Part shown: in pieces, positions 7,546-16,072 of the stretch | Layout of the letters: each line of letters starts with the position of its first letter | Position numbering within the stretch: position 1 is the first letter of the stretch | DNA from: WJMT01 sp964445575 | Lineage (GTDB): Bacteria > Acidobacteriota > Aminicenantia > Aminicenantales > Aminicenantaceae | Direction of reading: 5' to 3' | Assembly: GCA_964445575.1 (NCBI GenBank) | Contig: CAYULB010000021.1 | Location: 1 to 36,214, forward strand | DNA length: 36,214 nt | Notes under the pieces: generated by a model | Database searches by the model: none | Told to the model about the DNA's origin: nothing | Seen by the model: only the letters and a program-made list of their open reading frames with translations | Position numbers and translations under genes: made by a program

Positions 7546-9042
7546 ATGGAAAAGGTAAACAATTCCATAGATAAAGCAAAGAAGCTACTCAAAGACTCAT
7601 CTGCTTTGCGATTTACCGTCTTGGGCATGGTCAGTGTTTTGATGTTTGGCACTTACTGGTTTCAGGACTGCCTGGGGCCTTTAAAGGGTTTATTTGAAAG
7701 TCAGCTGGGATTCTCAAGCTCGCAGTTTGGACTGTTGATGAGTTCTACTACCTGGGCAAACCTAGCTTTGATGATCATTGTAGGGGGGATCGCCTTAGAC
7801 CGCTGGGGCATTCGCAAGACCGGTACGGTACTTGCTGTTATAGCCACAGTGGGTGCTTTTACTGTTTCTTTGGGAAGCTTAGGTGTTTTTGGCAAGAGTG
7901 AAAGCGCTATGCTGATTTCAATGATCGCGGGGCGGATTTTGTTTGGGATTGGATTAGAGACTACCTGTGTTCTCATCCAAAGAGTCATTGTCAAATGGTT
8001 TATGGGCAAGGAGTTAGCCTTTGCCATGGGGCTTAATGTTGTGGTGGGCCGTTTGGGGAGTTTCTTTGCCATTTCTTTTGGACTGGATATTGCCGCGGGC
8101 CGGGTCAGCAATGCCCTTTTTGCTGCAGCTTCTGTTGTTGGAGTGGGGCTTTTGTTGTTTTTGGCTTATCTTATGTTTGATGTGAAGCTGGATAAGCAGA
8201 TGAAGAAGAGCGCTGAAGCATCTCCTGAAGACAGGTTCAGATTTAAGGATTTTGTTAAATTGATAACCAACCGTTCTTTCATTTATATCGCTCTTCTGTG
8301 TGTAGCTTTTTATTCAGCTGTTTTTCCCTTCCTGCAGTATGCACCTGACCTTTTGGTCAATAAGTTCGGGCTGACTTTCACCATGCCGGATATGAGTGAA
8401 ATGACTTTTTGGCAAAAGATTCTGGCTTATCTGCAGAACGGTCCCAAGATCAGCGGGCTCATTCCGTTAGGGACCATTATTTTCACTCCTCTTTTTGGCC
8501 GTTTGGTAGATAAGAAAGGAAAGGCAGCTTCTTTGATGATACTGGGTTCACTGCTGCTTATCTATGCTCATATCACTTTATCCCTGCTCAACAGTGTTGT
8601 CCTTGGTTATACCGGTCTGTTTGCCCTGGGCATTGCTTTTTCCTTGGTTCCTGCGGCTATGTGGCCTTCAGTGGCCAAAATTGTGGCAGAAAACCGGCTG
8701 GGTACAGCTTACGCTGCTATGTTTACTGTTCAAAACTACGGATTGTCAGCCTTTTACTGGGGGATCGGCCAAGTACTGGATATGACTAACCCTAAAGTGG
8801 TTCAAGCCATCCAGTCCATGAGGGATAAGCTTTTGGCCCAAGGTTTCACTAGAGCTGAGGTGGGGCAAAAAATCGAGAGTATGCGAGCCATAGGAGAAAT
8901 TCCCACTTATGACTACACCATACCCATTCTCATGCTGGTGGGCCTGGGCATTATATCCATCTTTCTAGCCTTTCAGTTAAAACGTTCTGATAAGGCTCAG
9001 GGTTATGGATTGGAGCTTCCTTCAGGCGAGAAACAGAGCTAG
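7546..9042 (+). CDS. MFS transporter, MFSD1-like
   Basis: A 498-residue protein with about 12 membrane segments and the major-facilitator loop motif in modified form (GGIALDRWGIRKTG, residues ~80-93; second copy GRLVDKKGK in the C-terminal half). The segment GRILFGIGLETTCVLIQ, followed by VKWFMGKELAFAMGLN and GRLGS, resembles MFSD1, a lysosomal dipeptide transporter in animals, as does LGTAYAAMFTVQNYGL. Peptide transport is therefore a reasonable guess but not shown. Good spacing of AGGGAGAG before the ATG. It is monocistronic, with its own promoter at 7428-7460. A cytosolic loop (~215-240) separates the halves. Confidence 0.85.
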   Translation: MEKVNNSIDKAKKLLKDSSALRFTVLGMVSVLMFGTYWFQDCLGPLKGLFESQLGFSSSQFGLLMSSTTWANLALMIIVGGIALDRWGIRKTGTVLAVIATVGAFTVSLGSLGVFGKSESAMLISMIAGRILFGIGLETTCVLIQRVIVKWFMGKELAFAMGLNVVVGRLGSFFAISFGLDIAAGRVSNALFAAASVVGVGLLLFLAYLMFDVKLDKQMKKSAEASPEDRFRFKDFVKLITNRSFIYIALLCVAFYSAVFPFLQYAPDLLVNKFGLTFTMPDMSEMTFWQKILAYLQNGPKISGLIPLGTIIFTPLFGRLVDKKGKAASLMILGSLLLIYAHITLSLLNSVVLGYTGLFALGIAFSLVPAAMWPSVAKIVAENRLGTAYAAMFTVQNYGLSAFYWGIGQVLDMTNPKVVQAIQSMRDKLLAQGFTRAEVGQKIESMRAIGEIPTYDYTIPILMLVGLGIISIFLAFQLKRSDKAQGYGLELPSGEKQS

Positions 9043-9173
9043 CCTCTATCCAGTCTCAATATCCATGCCCTAAGATTTTTTAGTGGTCTTCCTTTTCTTC
9101 AAATTAACCTAACCGATCGATTTATCAATTAAAATTTCATCGATAATCCCTGGTCTCTGATGTCAACTAAAAC

Positions 9174-9202
9174 TTGACCTTTAAAATAAGCCCAAATAAT
9201 AT
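9174..9202 (+). promoter_or_regulatory. Promoter of the ferritin-like gene, with overlapping dyad
   Basis: TTGACC (9174-9179)-17-TAATAT (9197-9202). A small inverted repeat, GTCAA-N7-TTGAC, overlaps the -35 (9162-9178) and could be an operator. Confidence 0.6.
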
Positions 9203-9240
9203 GAACACATAAGATAAATCAATAAGTGGGAGGTGGAAGA

Positions 9241-10101
9241 TTGAATAAAAAAGAATTAATCAATATGCTAAACAGAGACCTTCGGGACGAACATGCTGCT
9301 GTGGTGCGTTACTTGATCCACAGTTATTTAGAGGGGGAGGACACGTCTTTAGGTGCCGGTCTTCTCTCCAGAGCAAGAGAAGAGATGTGGCACATGCATT
9401 GGCTAGGAAAGATCATTGCACAAAAAGGCGGGGAGCCGGATATGACACCTGCGGGATATCCTTATGATCCCACCAGTCGGGCCACCATTTTCAAATCTTA
9501 TGTGGAGTATGAGAAAAAATTGATTCCTCATTACAACCAAGAAGCGGACAAGGTGGATGACTCTCATATTAAAAGAGTTCTTCGCAGAGAAGCATGGGAA
9601 TCTGATATGCATGCGGTTAAGTTTCAGCGGATTTTAGATAAACTTTCTCCAGAAGAAGCTGAAGGGCTGCCAGGTGGAGAGAATAACCTTCCCAGAGAGT
9701 TTGTGGATAAACTGCAGAAAGCTGTAGCTGAAAAATACACCCAGATGCTCCAGCATATCAGGGATTCTTGGGTTTTCCAGAAAGAGGGCACAGAAGCCTG
9801 GCAGATCATGGATTTTTCAATGACTCAGATGAAACAATTGGCTCATCTGGCAGAAGATGTTGCTGAAAACGGCATGAACCCCAGGTTTAAACTGGGGAAG
9901 ATAGAAAAAAACACTTCTATAGGTCTAGCTTTGGAAAAGACCGTTCAGCAGTTGGAAGAATCTCAGAACAGGCATCTTGGATTAAAGGAAAGTCAAGAAG
10001 CTCAAAAACACAAAGGATTTATGATCAATTTGGACCTGACTCTAAAGCAGGAAAAATACGAAAGGGAGGAAATCGAGGATTGGATATGGAAAAAGAAATG
10101 A
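9241..10101 (+). CDS. Two-module ferritin-like protein
   Basis: A soluble helical protein. The first module (~1-135) carries ferritin-type di-iron ligands: E17-H18 (RDEHAAVVRYLIH), E48 with H51 (ExxH in REEMWHMHW), E91 and E117/E120 with H124. The second module (~150-286) repeats the helical pattern (QHIRDSWVF, MKQLAHLAEDVAENG, LDLTLKQEKYEREEIEDW) but with fewer ligand residues. The family is related to bacterioferritin/rubrerythrin and may store iron or detoxify peroxide. I chose TTG at 9241 because GGGAGGTG ends five bases before it. The GTG at 9226, which would give a longer frame, lies inside the ribosome site. Promoter at 9174-9202. Convergent with the next gene (20-base gap). Confidence 0.8.
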   Translation: MNKKELINMLNRDLRDEHAAVVRYLIHSYLEGEDTSLGAGLLSRAREEMWHMHWLGKIIAQKGGEPDMTPAGYPYDPTSRATIFKSYVEYEKKLIPHYNQEADKVDDSHIKRVLRREAWESDMHAVKFQRILDKLSPEEAEGLPGGENNLPREFVDKLQKAVAEKYTQMLQHIRDSWVFQKEGTEAWQIMDFSMTQMKQLAHLAEDVAENGMNPRFKLGKIEKNTSIGLALEKTVQQLEESQNRHLGLKESQEAQKHKGFMINLDLTLKQEKYEREEIEDWIWKKK

Positions 10102-10121
10102 TGTGAAGTTGAATTCCTTCC

Positions 10122-11360
10122 TTATTTAGTCTTGGGCTGAAAATAACCCTGTTTGTAAAGCACAGTGTAACGAGCGCTTTTTATTTTCACTTCTATGGTT
10201 TTAAATTGATTGACTGGGATTTGTTGAGCTGGAGAATAATACAGGAAGTAGCATTTATCAGCAATGTCTGAAGTATTCTTAAAGGCAGAGGCTGGATTTT
10301 GTGCGCTGTTTACAGTGCCGCCAGTGGAGTGAGAAAGTTCTGAGAAGATTTGATACAGGTCTTCAGACTGTTCTCTCATATAAACACCTGGGATTTCTTC
10401 GGGTGATTTATTGAAGAACAAGAGGTTCAGCATCACAGATGAGTCTGCAAAGATCTGTTTCATCCTTTCCATATTGATATCTACCTCCCGGTAGTAGACC
10501 TGGAAGAGGTCCTGTATTTGTCCCAGTAGCGCAGGATTATCCTGGTTGTTGCTGATCAGCCGGTTCATGGTAGTGGAATCCAGTTCAGGACGGAATTCTC
10601 TCTGGTAAAAAAGAAAAGCGATTTTTTGGCCGGGAAGAGATTTGAGGCGGGAAGCAAAGGAGGTGAAGCTTTTTTCATCCACGATTCTCAAGGTCTCTAA
10701 TTTTTCAAGAGTCTGCCGATAATTGGGAATCAGCTGCTCTAGGGGAGACACATAACTGTCTGAACTGCTGGTGTCAATACTGGTCTGATACATGGTCTGC
10801 TGGCCGCCGGAAGAAGCGGATATGGAGCTGACAATCCGCCTGAGGTCTATAAGTGCGGAATTGTATTCTGAGGAGCCGACTTGAATGTCCTTTCGGATGG
10901 TTTTGATAATATCCTGTACCAGGTCGCTGCGGGATTTTATCTCAAGGGCTTTGGAAGAAAGGGAGTACTGCTTCAAGGGAGTGATGAGCATGACACTGTC
11001 GCCGGGCCGAAAGATGTTGTTGAAAAAATAGGTCAGTCCTTCACTTATTCTGGGATTGTATCCGGTCATTTGAAAAAGAAAACAGAACTGCCGGATCAGT
11101 TCTGGCCTGATATTTTGCTTTAGATCCTGTCTTATGATTTGAGCTTTTTCAGTGAGGTACAGGGCGTTTATTTCTTGAAGAACTCCGTTTTCATAAATTT
11201 CAAAGTCATCTATGGTCAGATTGTCTACAAATTGGTTTCCATCATACACTCTGACCGGAACTTCAATGTTAACAGAAGCTGTTTCCGGTTGTTCTTGAGT
11301 TAAAGAAAAGCCTGCGGCTAAAAAGACAGCCGTTAAACCTATAAAGATTTTTTTAAACAT
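10122..11360 (-). CDS. Secreted protein with VWFA-related (Acidobacterial-type) N-terminal domain
   Basis: 412 residues with a signal peptide (~1-22, AAGFSLTQ). The N-terminal block (VNIEVPVRVYDG, NLTIDDFEIYENGVLQEI) is the hallmark opening of 'VWFA-related' proteins common in Acidobacteriota. The rest could have a Rossmann-like layout (FRPGDSVMLITPL, KIAFLFYQREF, YSPAQQ near the end), but I see no DxSxS metal-binding motif, so any VWA domain is degenerate. The role is unknown; these proteins are presumed to act at the envelope. I start at ATG 11360 rather than the TTG three bases earlier, because AGGAGG ends eight bases before it. It lies downstream of, and is co-oriented with, the DUF5916 gene but separated from it by about 215 bases. 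Confidence 0.8.
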   Translation of the reverse strand: MFKKIFIGLTAVFLAAGFSLTQEQPETASVNIEVPVRVYDGNQFVDNLTIDDFEIYENGVLQEINALYLTEKAQIIRQDLKQNIRPELIRQFCFLFQMTGYNPRISEGLTYFFNNIFRPGDSVMLITPLKQYSLSSKALEIKSRSDLVQDIIKTIRKDIQVGSSEYNSALIDLRRIVSSISASSGGQQTMYQTSIDTSSSDSYVSPLEQLIPNYRQTLEKLETLRIVDEKSFTSFASRLKSLPGQKIAFLFYQREFRPELDSTTMNRLISNNQDNPALLGQIQDLFQVYYREVDINMERMKQIFADSSVMLNLLFFNKSPEEIPGVYMREQSEDLYQIFSELSHSTGGTVNSAQNPASAFKNTSDIADKCYFLYYSPAQQIPVNQFKTIEVKIKSARYTVLYKQGYFQPKTK

Positions 11361-11541
11361 CAAAAACCTCCTGCAGGAATTATATTAACCTGCCCTGTTC
11401 ATAAAAAATGGCTGTGTTTTTATTATTATTCTCTTTTTTTCAATATGCAAGACTTTTTAAAAAAAACAGAAAAAAGAAATAGCAAATGGTAAATAGTTTT
11501 TTTCAATTTGTCTTCAGCCAGACTAATTAGACCAGATAGAT

Positions 11542-11577
11542 GAAAAAACTGGGTGAACAGGTATGACGGTACTGTTT
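11542..11577 (+). repeat. Dispersed hairpin repeat, copy B
   Basis: 36 bases that match copy C (23008-23043) at 35 of 36 positions by my count. The core is AACAGGTA-TGACGG-TACTGTT, arms that pair with one bulged G. It abuts the stop codon of the DUF5916 gene. Read on the minus strand the hairpin is followed after ~8 bases by a run of six T, so it could act as that gene's terminator. Confidence 0.75.
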
Positions 11578-13815
11578 TTAAAAGGAATAGGAAAATTTTG
11601 TATAGATAGTCTGGCCAGAAGAACCCTGTTCCCCGAAGTCAGCCAGTCCTCTCTGAAAAACCAGATGAAGCCATCCACCGGATTGAAAGATTCTCCACTG
11701 GTAGCTTGCATACATATTGAATTTTTTTAAGGCAGAGTTATGCTGAAAAAATATTCGAAGTGTCTTGCCTCTGTCTATGTCATAAGTTCCTTGAAGGATG
11801 TATATTCGGGTGCTCTTATAAGCTGGCAAAATATCATACCTGTATTTAACCCAGCTTGCTTTTATCCCCATATAAAAATTCTTAGATATAAGGAAATCTT
11901 TAAACGCCTCATAATATTCGTATTTTTGAGTGAAAAATTGTCCCATTCCCAGAGAAAGAGAGAATATGTTTCCTTTTCCCTTAGAAAACCTAGATGTTAC
12001 TCTGGTGAGGTAGTTGTGATATTCTCTGCTTCCCACATAAAGCAAATATTTCCGTCCTACTACAGGATTGAGGAGATGGAAGACATAGTCCGGGTCAAAA
12101 TAAGAGAGAGTCCCCAGTGAAAATTGGTACGCCTTCCAGTCCTCAAAATCAATTCCTTCGCCAGGTGCAACAATCTCATCAGGGTAGAGAAAGTTGAGCT
12201 TATAATCTCTTGTATGAAGGACAGAAAGCTTCCAGAAATCATGGAAGTACAAAGAAAGAGCCTGATCAATCTGCCAGCTCCGGAGGGTCCCTTCAGTGCT
12301 CCAGTAAACATCATAATAAGAGTCATATTCAATGGAGTTGATCCCGGTTATGTTAAGAGGAAATGATTTTCTGAGAGAGGCTTCGATTTCCTGACGATCA
12401 TCATCCACTATGTAACCGACTTGATTGGCATTCTCCCAAAAATGCTTTTCAATTCTTTTTAGATCGAGGTGAAGAGAAAAAGCAGGAAGGTCATAATGAA
12501 GCCTTAAAAAAGAGGCAGTGCTGTCCTCTGAAAAATCACCATAGCTTTGAGAAAACTGGCCTGCTAACAAAAGTTTCCTGGTCGGGTTCCATTCCGCACT
12601 TACCGCGGCCGCTCCATGGTTCTGGCTCTCGACCATCTTATTAGAAGCCGCAACAGAAAAGGAAAAAGAGTTTAGAGGCTGGACGCTCATGGTAAGAAAA
12701 GAAAAATTGGAGCTCTGGGCTTCTGTGCCTTTTTTAGTCTGGCTGCTGAACCCGGAAAATTCCAAAACCCCAGTTTTTCCTTGAAATTTTAATCCACCGT
12801 CTATATCCCTGATGCGTCTTGAATAAAACAGATTGAAATCCTCATCAAAGGGATGGGTGTCTTTGAAAAAGAAAGGCCTTTTGTCCGAAAGATAAAGTTC
12901 AAAGAGAGTGAGATTGACTCTTTCATCAATGGGCTCAACAGTGGCAAAGTCAGGGTTTAAGGTCAGGGAGCCGGAAAAATTCTTATGAGGGGAATAAGTG
13001 GCATCCAATCCCGCACTTTTCAGTCCAGTCTTTTCTTCAGATTTGTAACCGGGAAGGATGTAGGCACTGAAATGAAATGTTTTACGCCTTGCAATAAGGT
13101 CCACAATTTTTATAAGCTGCGGTTCGTCTAGGTTGAAAATGGGATCCAAGGGACTTGACCAGAGCAGGGTGTCTAAACGGGGCACCACCCTGGATAGACT
13201 CATGCCCAGCCTCTTGTCCCCCTCTTCTTCATATCCAAAATCGTTTAAGTTCATTGCTATCTCTATATCCCATCCCCTGTCAGTCAGGGTCGCGGCTGAT
13301 TCCCATGCCCCGTCCCAGCTGGGATCGATGACTGTTCCATCTTTAGAGATCCGGGCATCTAAATGAGACCCTCTTATATTGGTCCCAAATAAATAATAAT
13401 TTTGATTGTCATCATAAGATTCAATAAGAACATATACAGAATCATCAGTTCTTAAATCAGCGTCTTTTATGGTCATTTCCCCTCTGATATAACCGGGATT
13501 TGAATCAAAACATCTGAACCCAATGTAGAGATGAGAGGCATCATAAAGAATTTTAATGGAAGTTTCGACTTGGGAGGGATTGGACCGGTTAGGATCCACA
13601 TAAAGCAAACTGTTGGCTTCAGGAGCGCTCCTCCAAGCAGGTTCGTCCAGATACCCATCAAGAGTTAGGGGTTCTTGGATTTTTAAGACCGGGCTTTCTT
13701 TTTGTTCTTCTGAATCAATGACCTGACTCAGCAAAGGGAAACTCAGAAAGAGCATAAGGAATAGGGAGATAAATAATTTTAAGCTTACATGATGTGGAAG
13801 GAAGTCTTTTTCCAT
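11578..13815 (-). CDS. CBM9-like/DUF5916 outer-membrane-associated protein
   Basis: 745 residues. A signal peptide (~1-31, ending LLSQ) is followed by a carbohydrate-binding family 9-like beta domain (~45-240: PLTLDGYLDEPAWRSAP, KILYDASHLYIGFRC, WDIEIAMNLNDFG). A DUF5916 region follows (~255-745: LNPDFATVEPIDERVNLTLF, SDKRPFFF, LFYSRRI). The C-terminal half is rich in alternating aromatic strands and ends YTKFSYSF, a terminal Phe typical of outer-membrane beta-barrels. The CBM9-like part may bind a carbohydrate or sit as a surface domain; function is not known. There is no ribosome site before the ATG. The promoter at 13825-13853 would put transcription start within a few bases of the start codon. 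Confidence 0.85.
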   Translation of the reverse strand: MEKDFLPHHVSLKLFISLFLMLFLSFPLLSQVIDSEEQKESPVLKIQEPLTLDGYLDEPAWRSAPEANSLLYVDPNRSNPSQVETSIKILYDASHLYIGFRCFDSNPGYIRGEMTIKDADLRTDDSVYVLIESYDDNQNYYLFGTNIRGSHLDARISKDGTVIDPSWDGAWESAATLTDRGWDIEIAMNLNDFGYEEEGDKRLGMSLSRVVPRLDTLLWSSPLDPIFNLDEPQLIKIVDLIARRKTFHFSAYILPGYKSEEKTGLKSAGLDATYSPHKNFSGSLTLNPDFATVEPIDERVNLTLFELYLSDKRPFFFKDTHPFDEDFNLFYSRRIRDIDGGLKFQGKTGVLEFSGFSSQTKKGTEAQSSNFSFLTMSVQPLNSFSFSVAASNKMVESQNHGAAAVSAEWNPTRKLLLAGQFSQSYGDFSEDSTASFLRLHYDLPAFSLHLDLKRIEKHFWENANQVGYIVDDDRQEIEASLRKSFPLNITGINSIEYDSYYDVYWSTEGTLRSWQIDQALSLYFHDFWKLSVLHTRDYKLNFLYPDEIVAPGEGIDFEDWKAYQFSLGTLSYFDPDYVFHLLNPVVGRKYLLYVGSREYHNYLTRVTSRFSKGKGNIFSLSLGMGQFFTQKYEYYEAFKDFLISKNFYMGIKASWVKYRYDILPAYKSTRIYILQGTYDIDRGKTLRIFFQHNSALKKFNMYASYQWRIFQSGGWLHLVFQRGLADFGEQGSSGQTIYTKFSYSF

Positions 13816-13824
13816 GAAAAAAGT

Positions 13825-13853
13825 ATTTTTGTTTCTTTTTTGTTTTATGTCAA
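13825..13853 (-). promoter_or_regulatory. Promoter of the DUF5916 gene
   Basis: TTGACA (13848-13853) on the minus strand, 17-bp spacer, weak -10 AAAAAT (13825-13830). It is placed so close to the ATG at 13815 that the message may be leaderless. Confidence 0.45.
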
Positions 13854-13863
13854 GAGATTTGTA

Positions 13864-13892
13864 TTGACGGCGCAGTCTTCATGTGATAATAA
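13864..13892 (+). promoter_or_regulatory. Promoter of the alpha/beta hydrolase-flippase pair
   Basis: TTGACG (13864-13869)-17-TAATAA (13887-13892). It lies back to back with the minus-strand promoter, the two -35 boxes being ten bases apart. Confidence 0.6.
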
Positions 13893-13925
13893 TTCAGCTT
13901 AAAAATTTAAAGGAATCCGGAAAAT

Positions 13926-14690
13926 TTGAGAGAAAATTTAGTCCTGGTCAATGCTTTTTATACCAACAGTATCCTTTTAAAGGGACTTATTGATTACTTA
14001 AGCCGTCACTTCAATTTGTACTTTATTGATCTGCCAGGTTTTACAAAGCACTCTCCACCCCTGGAAGAGATTTCGGTAAGTCTTTATTCAGAATATATAT
14101 CCCAGAAAATCGAACAGTTTGATTTAGATCATTACATTATTGCAGGGATTTCTTTTGGCTTTTTGATAGTCAACAGTATGTCTCTTGACAGAAAATGCAA
14201 GGGAATCGTGGCTATTTTTCCTTACATCAATAAAAATTCTTTAAAGCTAAAAATAGCAAAAAAAGCATTTTATAACTTTGCTTCTCAATTTTTCATCAGT
14301 TTTAACCTGTCAGAAAATATATGGAAAAATAAAATGTTCCGCAAAATGGCCTATTGGTACAGCTCCTATCCCAAAGATAGGGTGGCGGTTATACTCAAAC
14401 ATATGGATGGGAAGACTTTTTTTGAGACGGCCCAGATGATACTCAACAATTCAGCTCCCTTAACATTCCAGGAGCTTCCTTATGCACTGATATTAAATAA
14501 AAACGATAATACAATCCGATACCACTATTCTCTAAAGACTTTTAAACAAAATGTCAAAGACCTGTTGATTGTCCATTCCGACGCAGACCATTATCCGGAT
14601 GATATTGAAGAATCATACTTTCTAAGAACCTTTCCCTCTGCTCAACTCCGTCAAATTATCTCTTTTTTTAACAGCAGGCATAGAGGTTGA
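13926..14690 (+). CDS. Alpha/beta-hydrolase-fold protein
   Basis: 254 residues with an alpha/beta-hydrolase layout: strand LVLVNAFYTN, FIDLPGF, the nucleophile elbow GISFG (S76), a helical cap rich in Phe/Tyr/Lys, strand ALILNKNDNTI supplying a candidate acid, and a C-terminal SDADHYPDD with a candidate catalytic His. No signal peptide. The substrate is unknown. The start is TTG, consistent with the promoter at 13864-13892 but with only a distant AGGA. It is visibly more AT-rich than the genes before 13.8 kb, as is the next gene, which follows after 48 bases and probably shares the transcript. Confidence 0.75.
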   Translation: MRENLVLVNAFYTNSILLKGLIDYLSRHFNLYFIDLPGFTKHSPPLEEISVSLYSEYISQKIEQFDLDHYIIAGISFGFLIVNSMSLDRKCKGIVAIFPYINKNSLKLKIAKKAFYNFASQFFISFNLSENIWKNKMFRKMAYWYSSYPKDRVAVILKHMDGKTFFETAQMILNNSAPLTFQELPYALILNKNDNTIRYHYSLKTFKQNVKDLLIVHSDADHYPDDIEESYFLRTFPSAQLRQIISFFNSRHRG

Positions 14691-14738
14691 TTTGTCGTGA
14701 TGAACGGGAAGAAATATTTCTGGTAACCATTGAATTGA

Positions 14739-15725
14739 ATGAAGAATAGAAAATTTATTTTTAGATTTACTTTGATTATAGGACTCTTTCTTTTTGGTTT
14801 TCTTATCTATAGGATCGGGCCTGAAAACATCCTGGAAAATATTTATAAACTTACCTGGCTGAATTTTATAATTATTTTTTCTCTGAGGTTCTTATACTGG
14901 GTCATTCGAACATTGATTTGGAGTCAAGTCTGTCACTGCTACCAGGAGTCCTATTCTTTTTCAAACCTTTTTTTTGCCAGAATGACTGGTCATGCGGTTA
15001 GTTATTTGACTCCAGCTTCTTATTTTGGGGGAGAAGTATTCCGGACCCTTACTGTTTCTACTCTGAATAAACGGAAGGTGCTTGCATCAGTAGTTGTGGA
15101 TAAAACAATCGAGATCACCACGATGCTGGGATTGGCTGTGATAGGAGTTGTAGGGGTGATATTTCAAATTTCAGTTCCGGTTAGATTTAAATATTTCTCA
15201 AGTGCGGTTATTCTATTCTGTGTTGTTTTAGTAGGCGTTCTTTTTTTCAAACAAAGAAAAGGGCTTTTACTCTGGATTGTCCAAAGCCTGCAGAAGATTA
15301 GAATTAAGTTTTCCTTTTTTGAAGAAAAAAGAGATAAGATAAAAGAAACTGATGACTATATTTCAGGTTTTTACAAAAAAAACAAAAGAGACTTTTTTAA
15401 AATTCTTATACTTTATCTGTTTCTCCATTTTTATTGGATTTTTGAGATCTATTTAACCACCATTTTCATGAGTGGGGGAAGAGTTGATTTTGTCAAAATC
15501 TTTTTGATTGTAACGCTGGGTACCCTTGTTTTTTTTATTCCCAATTCTCCGGCTTCATTGGGCACTTATGAAGCTGCCTATGTAGGGCTTTTTGTGCTAA
15601 TGGGATTCAGTGCTGACCTAGGCATTTCTGTGACTCTTCTAAGACGGGTCCTTGCTTTATTCTGGGCTGGATTCGGGCTTCTCATAATTGGGACTAAGAG
15701 AATGAAAAAAGAATCTATAAATTAA
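14739..15725 (+). CDS. Flippase-like membrane protein (lysylphosphatidylglycerol synthase TM region/AglD-like)
   Basis: 328 residues with about eight to nine membrane helices. Conserved points of the LPG_synthase_TM/flippase-like domain are visible: RTLIWSQVCHCY, ARMTGHAVSYLTPASYFGGE (residues ~80-100), VVDKTIEI, and near the end NSPASLGTYEAAY (the PxxxGxxE signature). Such proteins move or modify lipids, or accompany glycosyltransferases; the MprF-type soluble transferase domain is absent. No clear ribosome site precedes the ATG. Probably cotranscribed with the upstream alpha/beta hydrolase. Confidence 0.82.
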   Translation: MKNRKFIFRFTLIIGLFLFGFLIYRIGPENILENIYKLTWLNFIIIFSLRFLYWVIRTLIWSQVCHCYQESYSFSNLFFARMTGHAVSYLTPASYFGGEVFRTLTVSTLNKRKVLASVVVDKTIEITTMLGLAVIGVVGVIFQISVPVRFKYFSSAVILFCVVLVGVLFFKQRKGLLLWIVQSLQKIRIKFSFFEEKRDKIKETDDYISGFYKKNKRDFFKILILYLFLHFYWIFEIYLTTIFMSGGRVDFVKIFLIVTLGTLVFFIPNSPASLGTYEAAYVGLFVLMGFSADLGISVTLLRRVLALFWAGFGLLIIGTKRMKKESIN

Positions 15726-15727
15726 GC

Positions 15728-15767
15728 TTGTCATATATTAGAGAATGTATTATTTAGAATGTATTAT
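15728..15767 (+). promoter_or_regulatory. Possible promoter with 12-bp direct repeat
   Basis: TTGTCA (15728-15733)-17-TATTTA (15751-15756). The 12-mer AGAATGTATTAT occurs twice in direct orientation (15742-15753 and 15756-15767), flanking or overlapping the -10. It may be an operator for the small gene at 15819. Confidence 0.4.
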
Positions 15768-15818
15768 CATGATGGGGGTTTAATTTTTAGAAAGGCAGTT
15801 TAAAGAAGGAGGAGTATC

Positions 15819-15995
15819 ATGACAGAGGAAACGAAAGACAGAAAAAAGAATGTAGGAGGAAGTGCCAGTCTAATAGGCCCTATTTGGTTTATAGGTTGGC
15901 TTTTTACGATCGGGTTTGCTGACCTGAGTTTCTGGAAAGCTGTTCTGGCCTTGATTATTTGGCCGTTTTATCTGGGAAATTCAGTCGGAATGTAG
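15819..15995 (+). CDS. Small hydrophobic membrane protein (58 aa)
   Basis: A short gene with a textbook GAAGGAGGAG five bases before its ATG. The first 14 residues are charged (MTEETKDRKKN). They are followed by two hydrophobic stretches around IGPIWFIGWLFTIGF and FWKAVLALIIWPFYLG, with many Trp/Phe. This pattern (GWLFTIGF...FWKA.LA.IIWPFYLG) recurs, as far as I recall, in unnamed small membrane proteins of environmental bacteria. No function can be assigned. A possible promoter with a direct repeat lies at 15728-15767. It is separated from the flippase-like gene by 93 bases. Confidence 0.75.
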   Translation: MTEETKDRKKNVGGSASLIGPIWFIGWLFTIGFADLSFWKAVLALIIWPFYLGNSVGM

Positions 15996-16072
15996 TCTCT
16001 ACCTTCTTTTTTGTGTGCAGATTGAGATAACTTCTTCTAAGAATTTAATTTTTAAGATTTCAGCCTTAGTTA

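Noticed and set aside
11523..11711. 62-codon minus-strand frame at the end of the DUF5916 gene
   Set aside because: It overlaps the DUF5916 coding end in another frame and its tail is simply the dispersed repeat.
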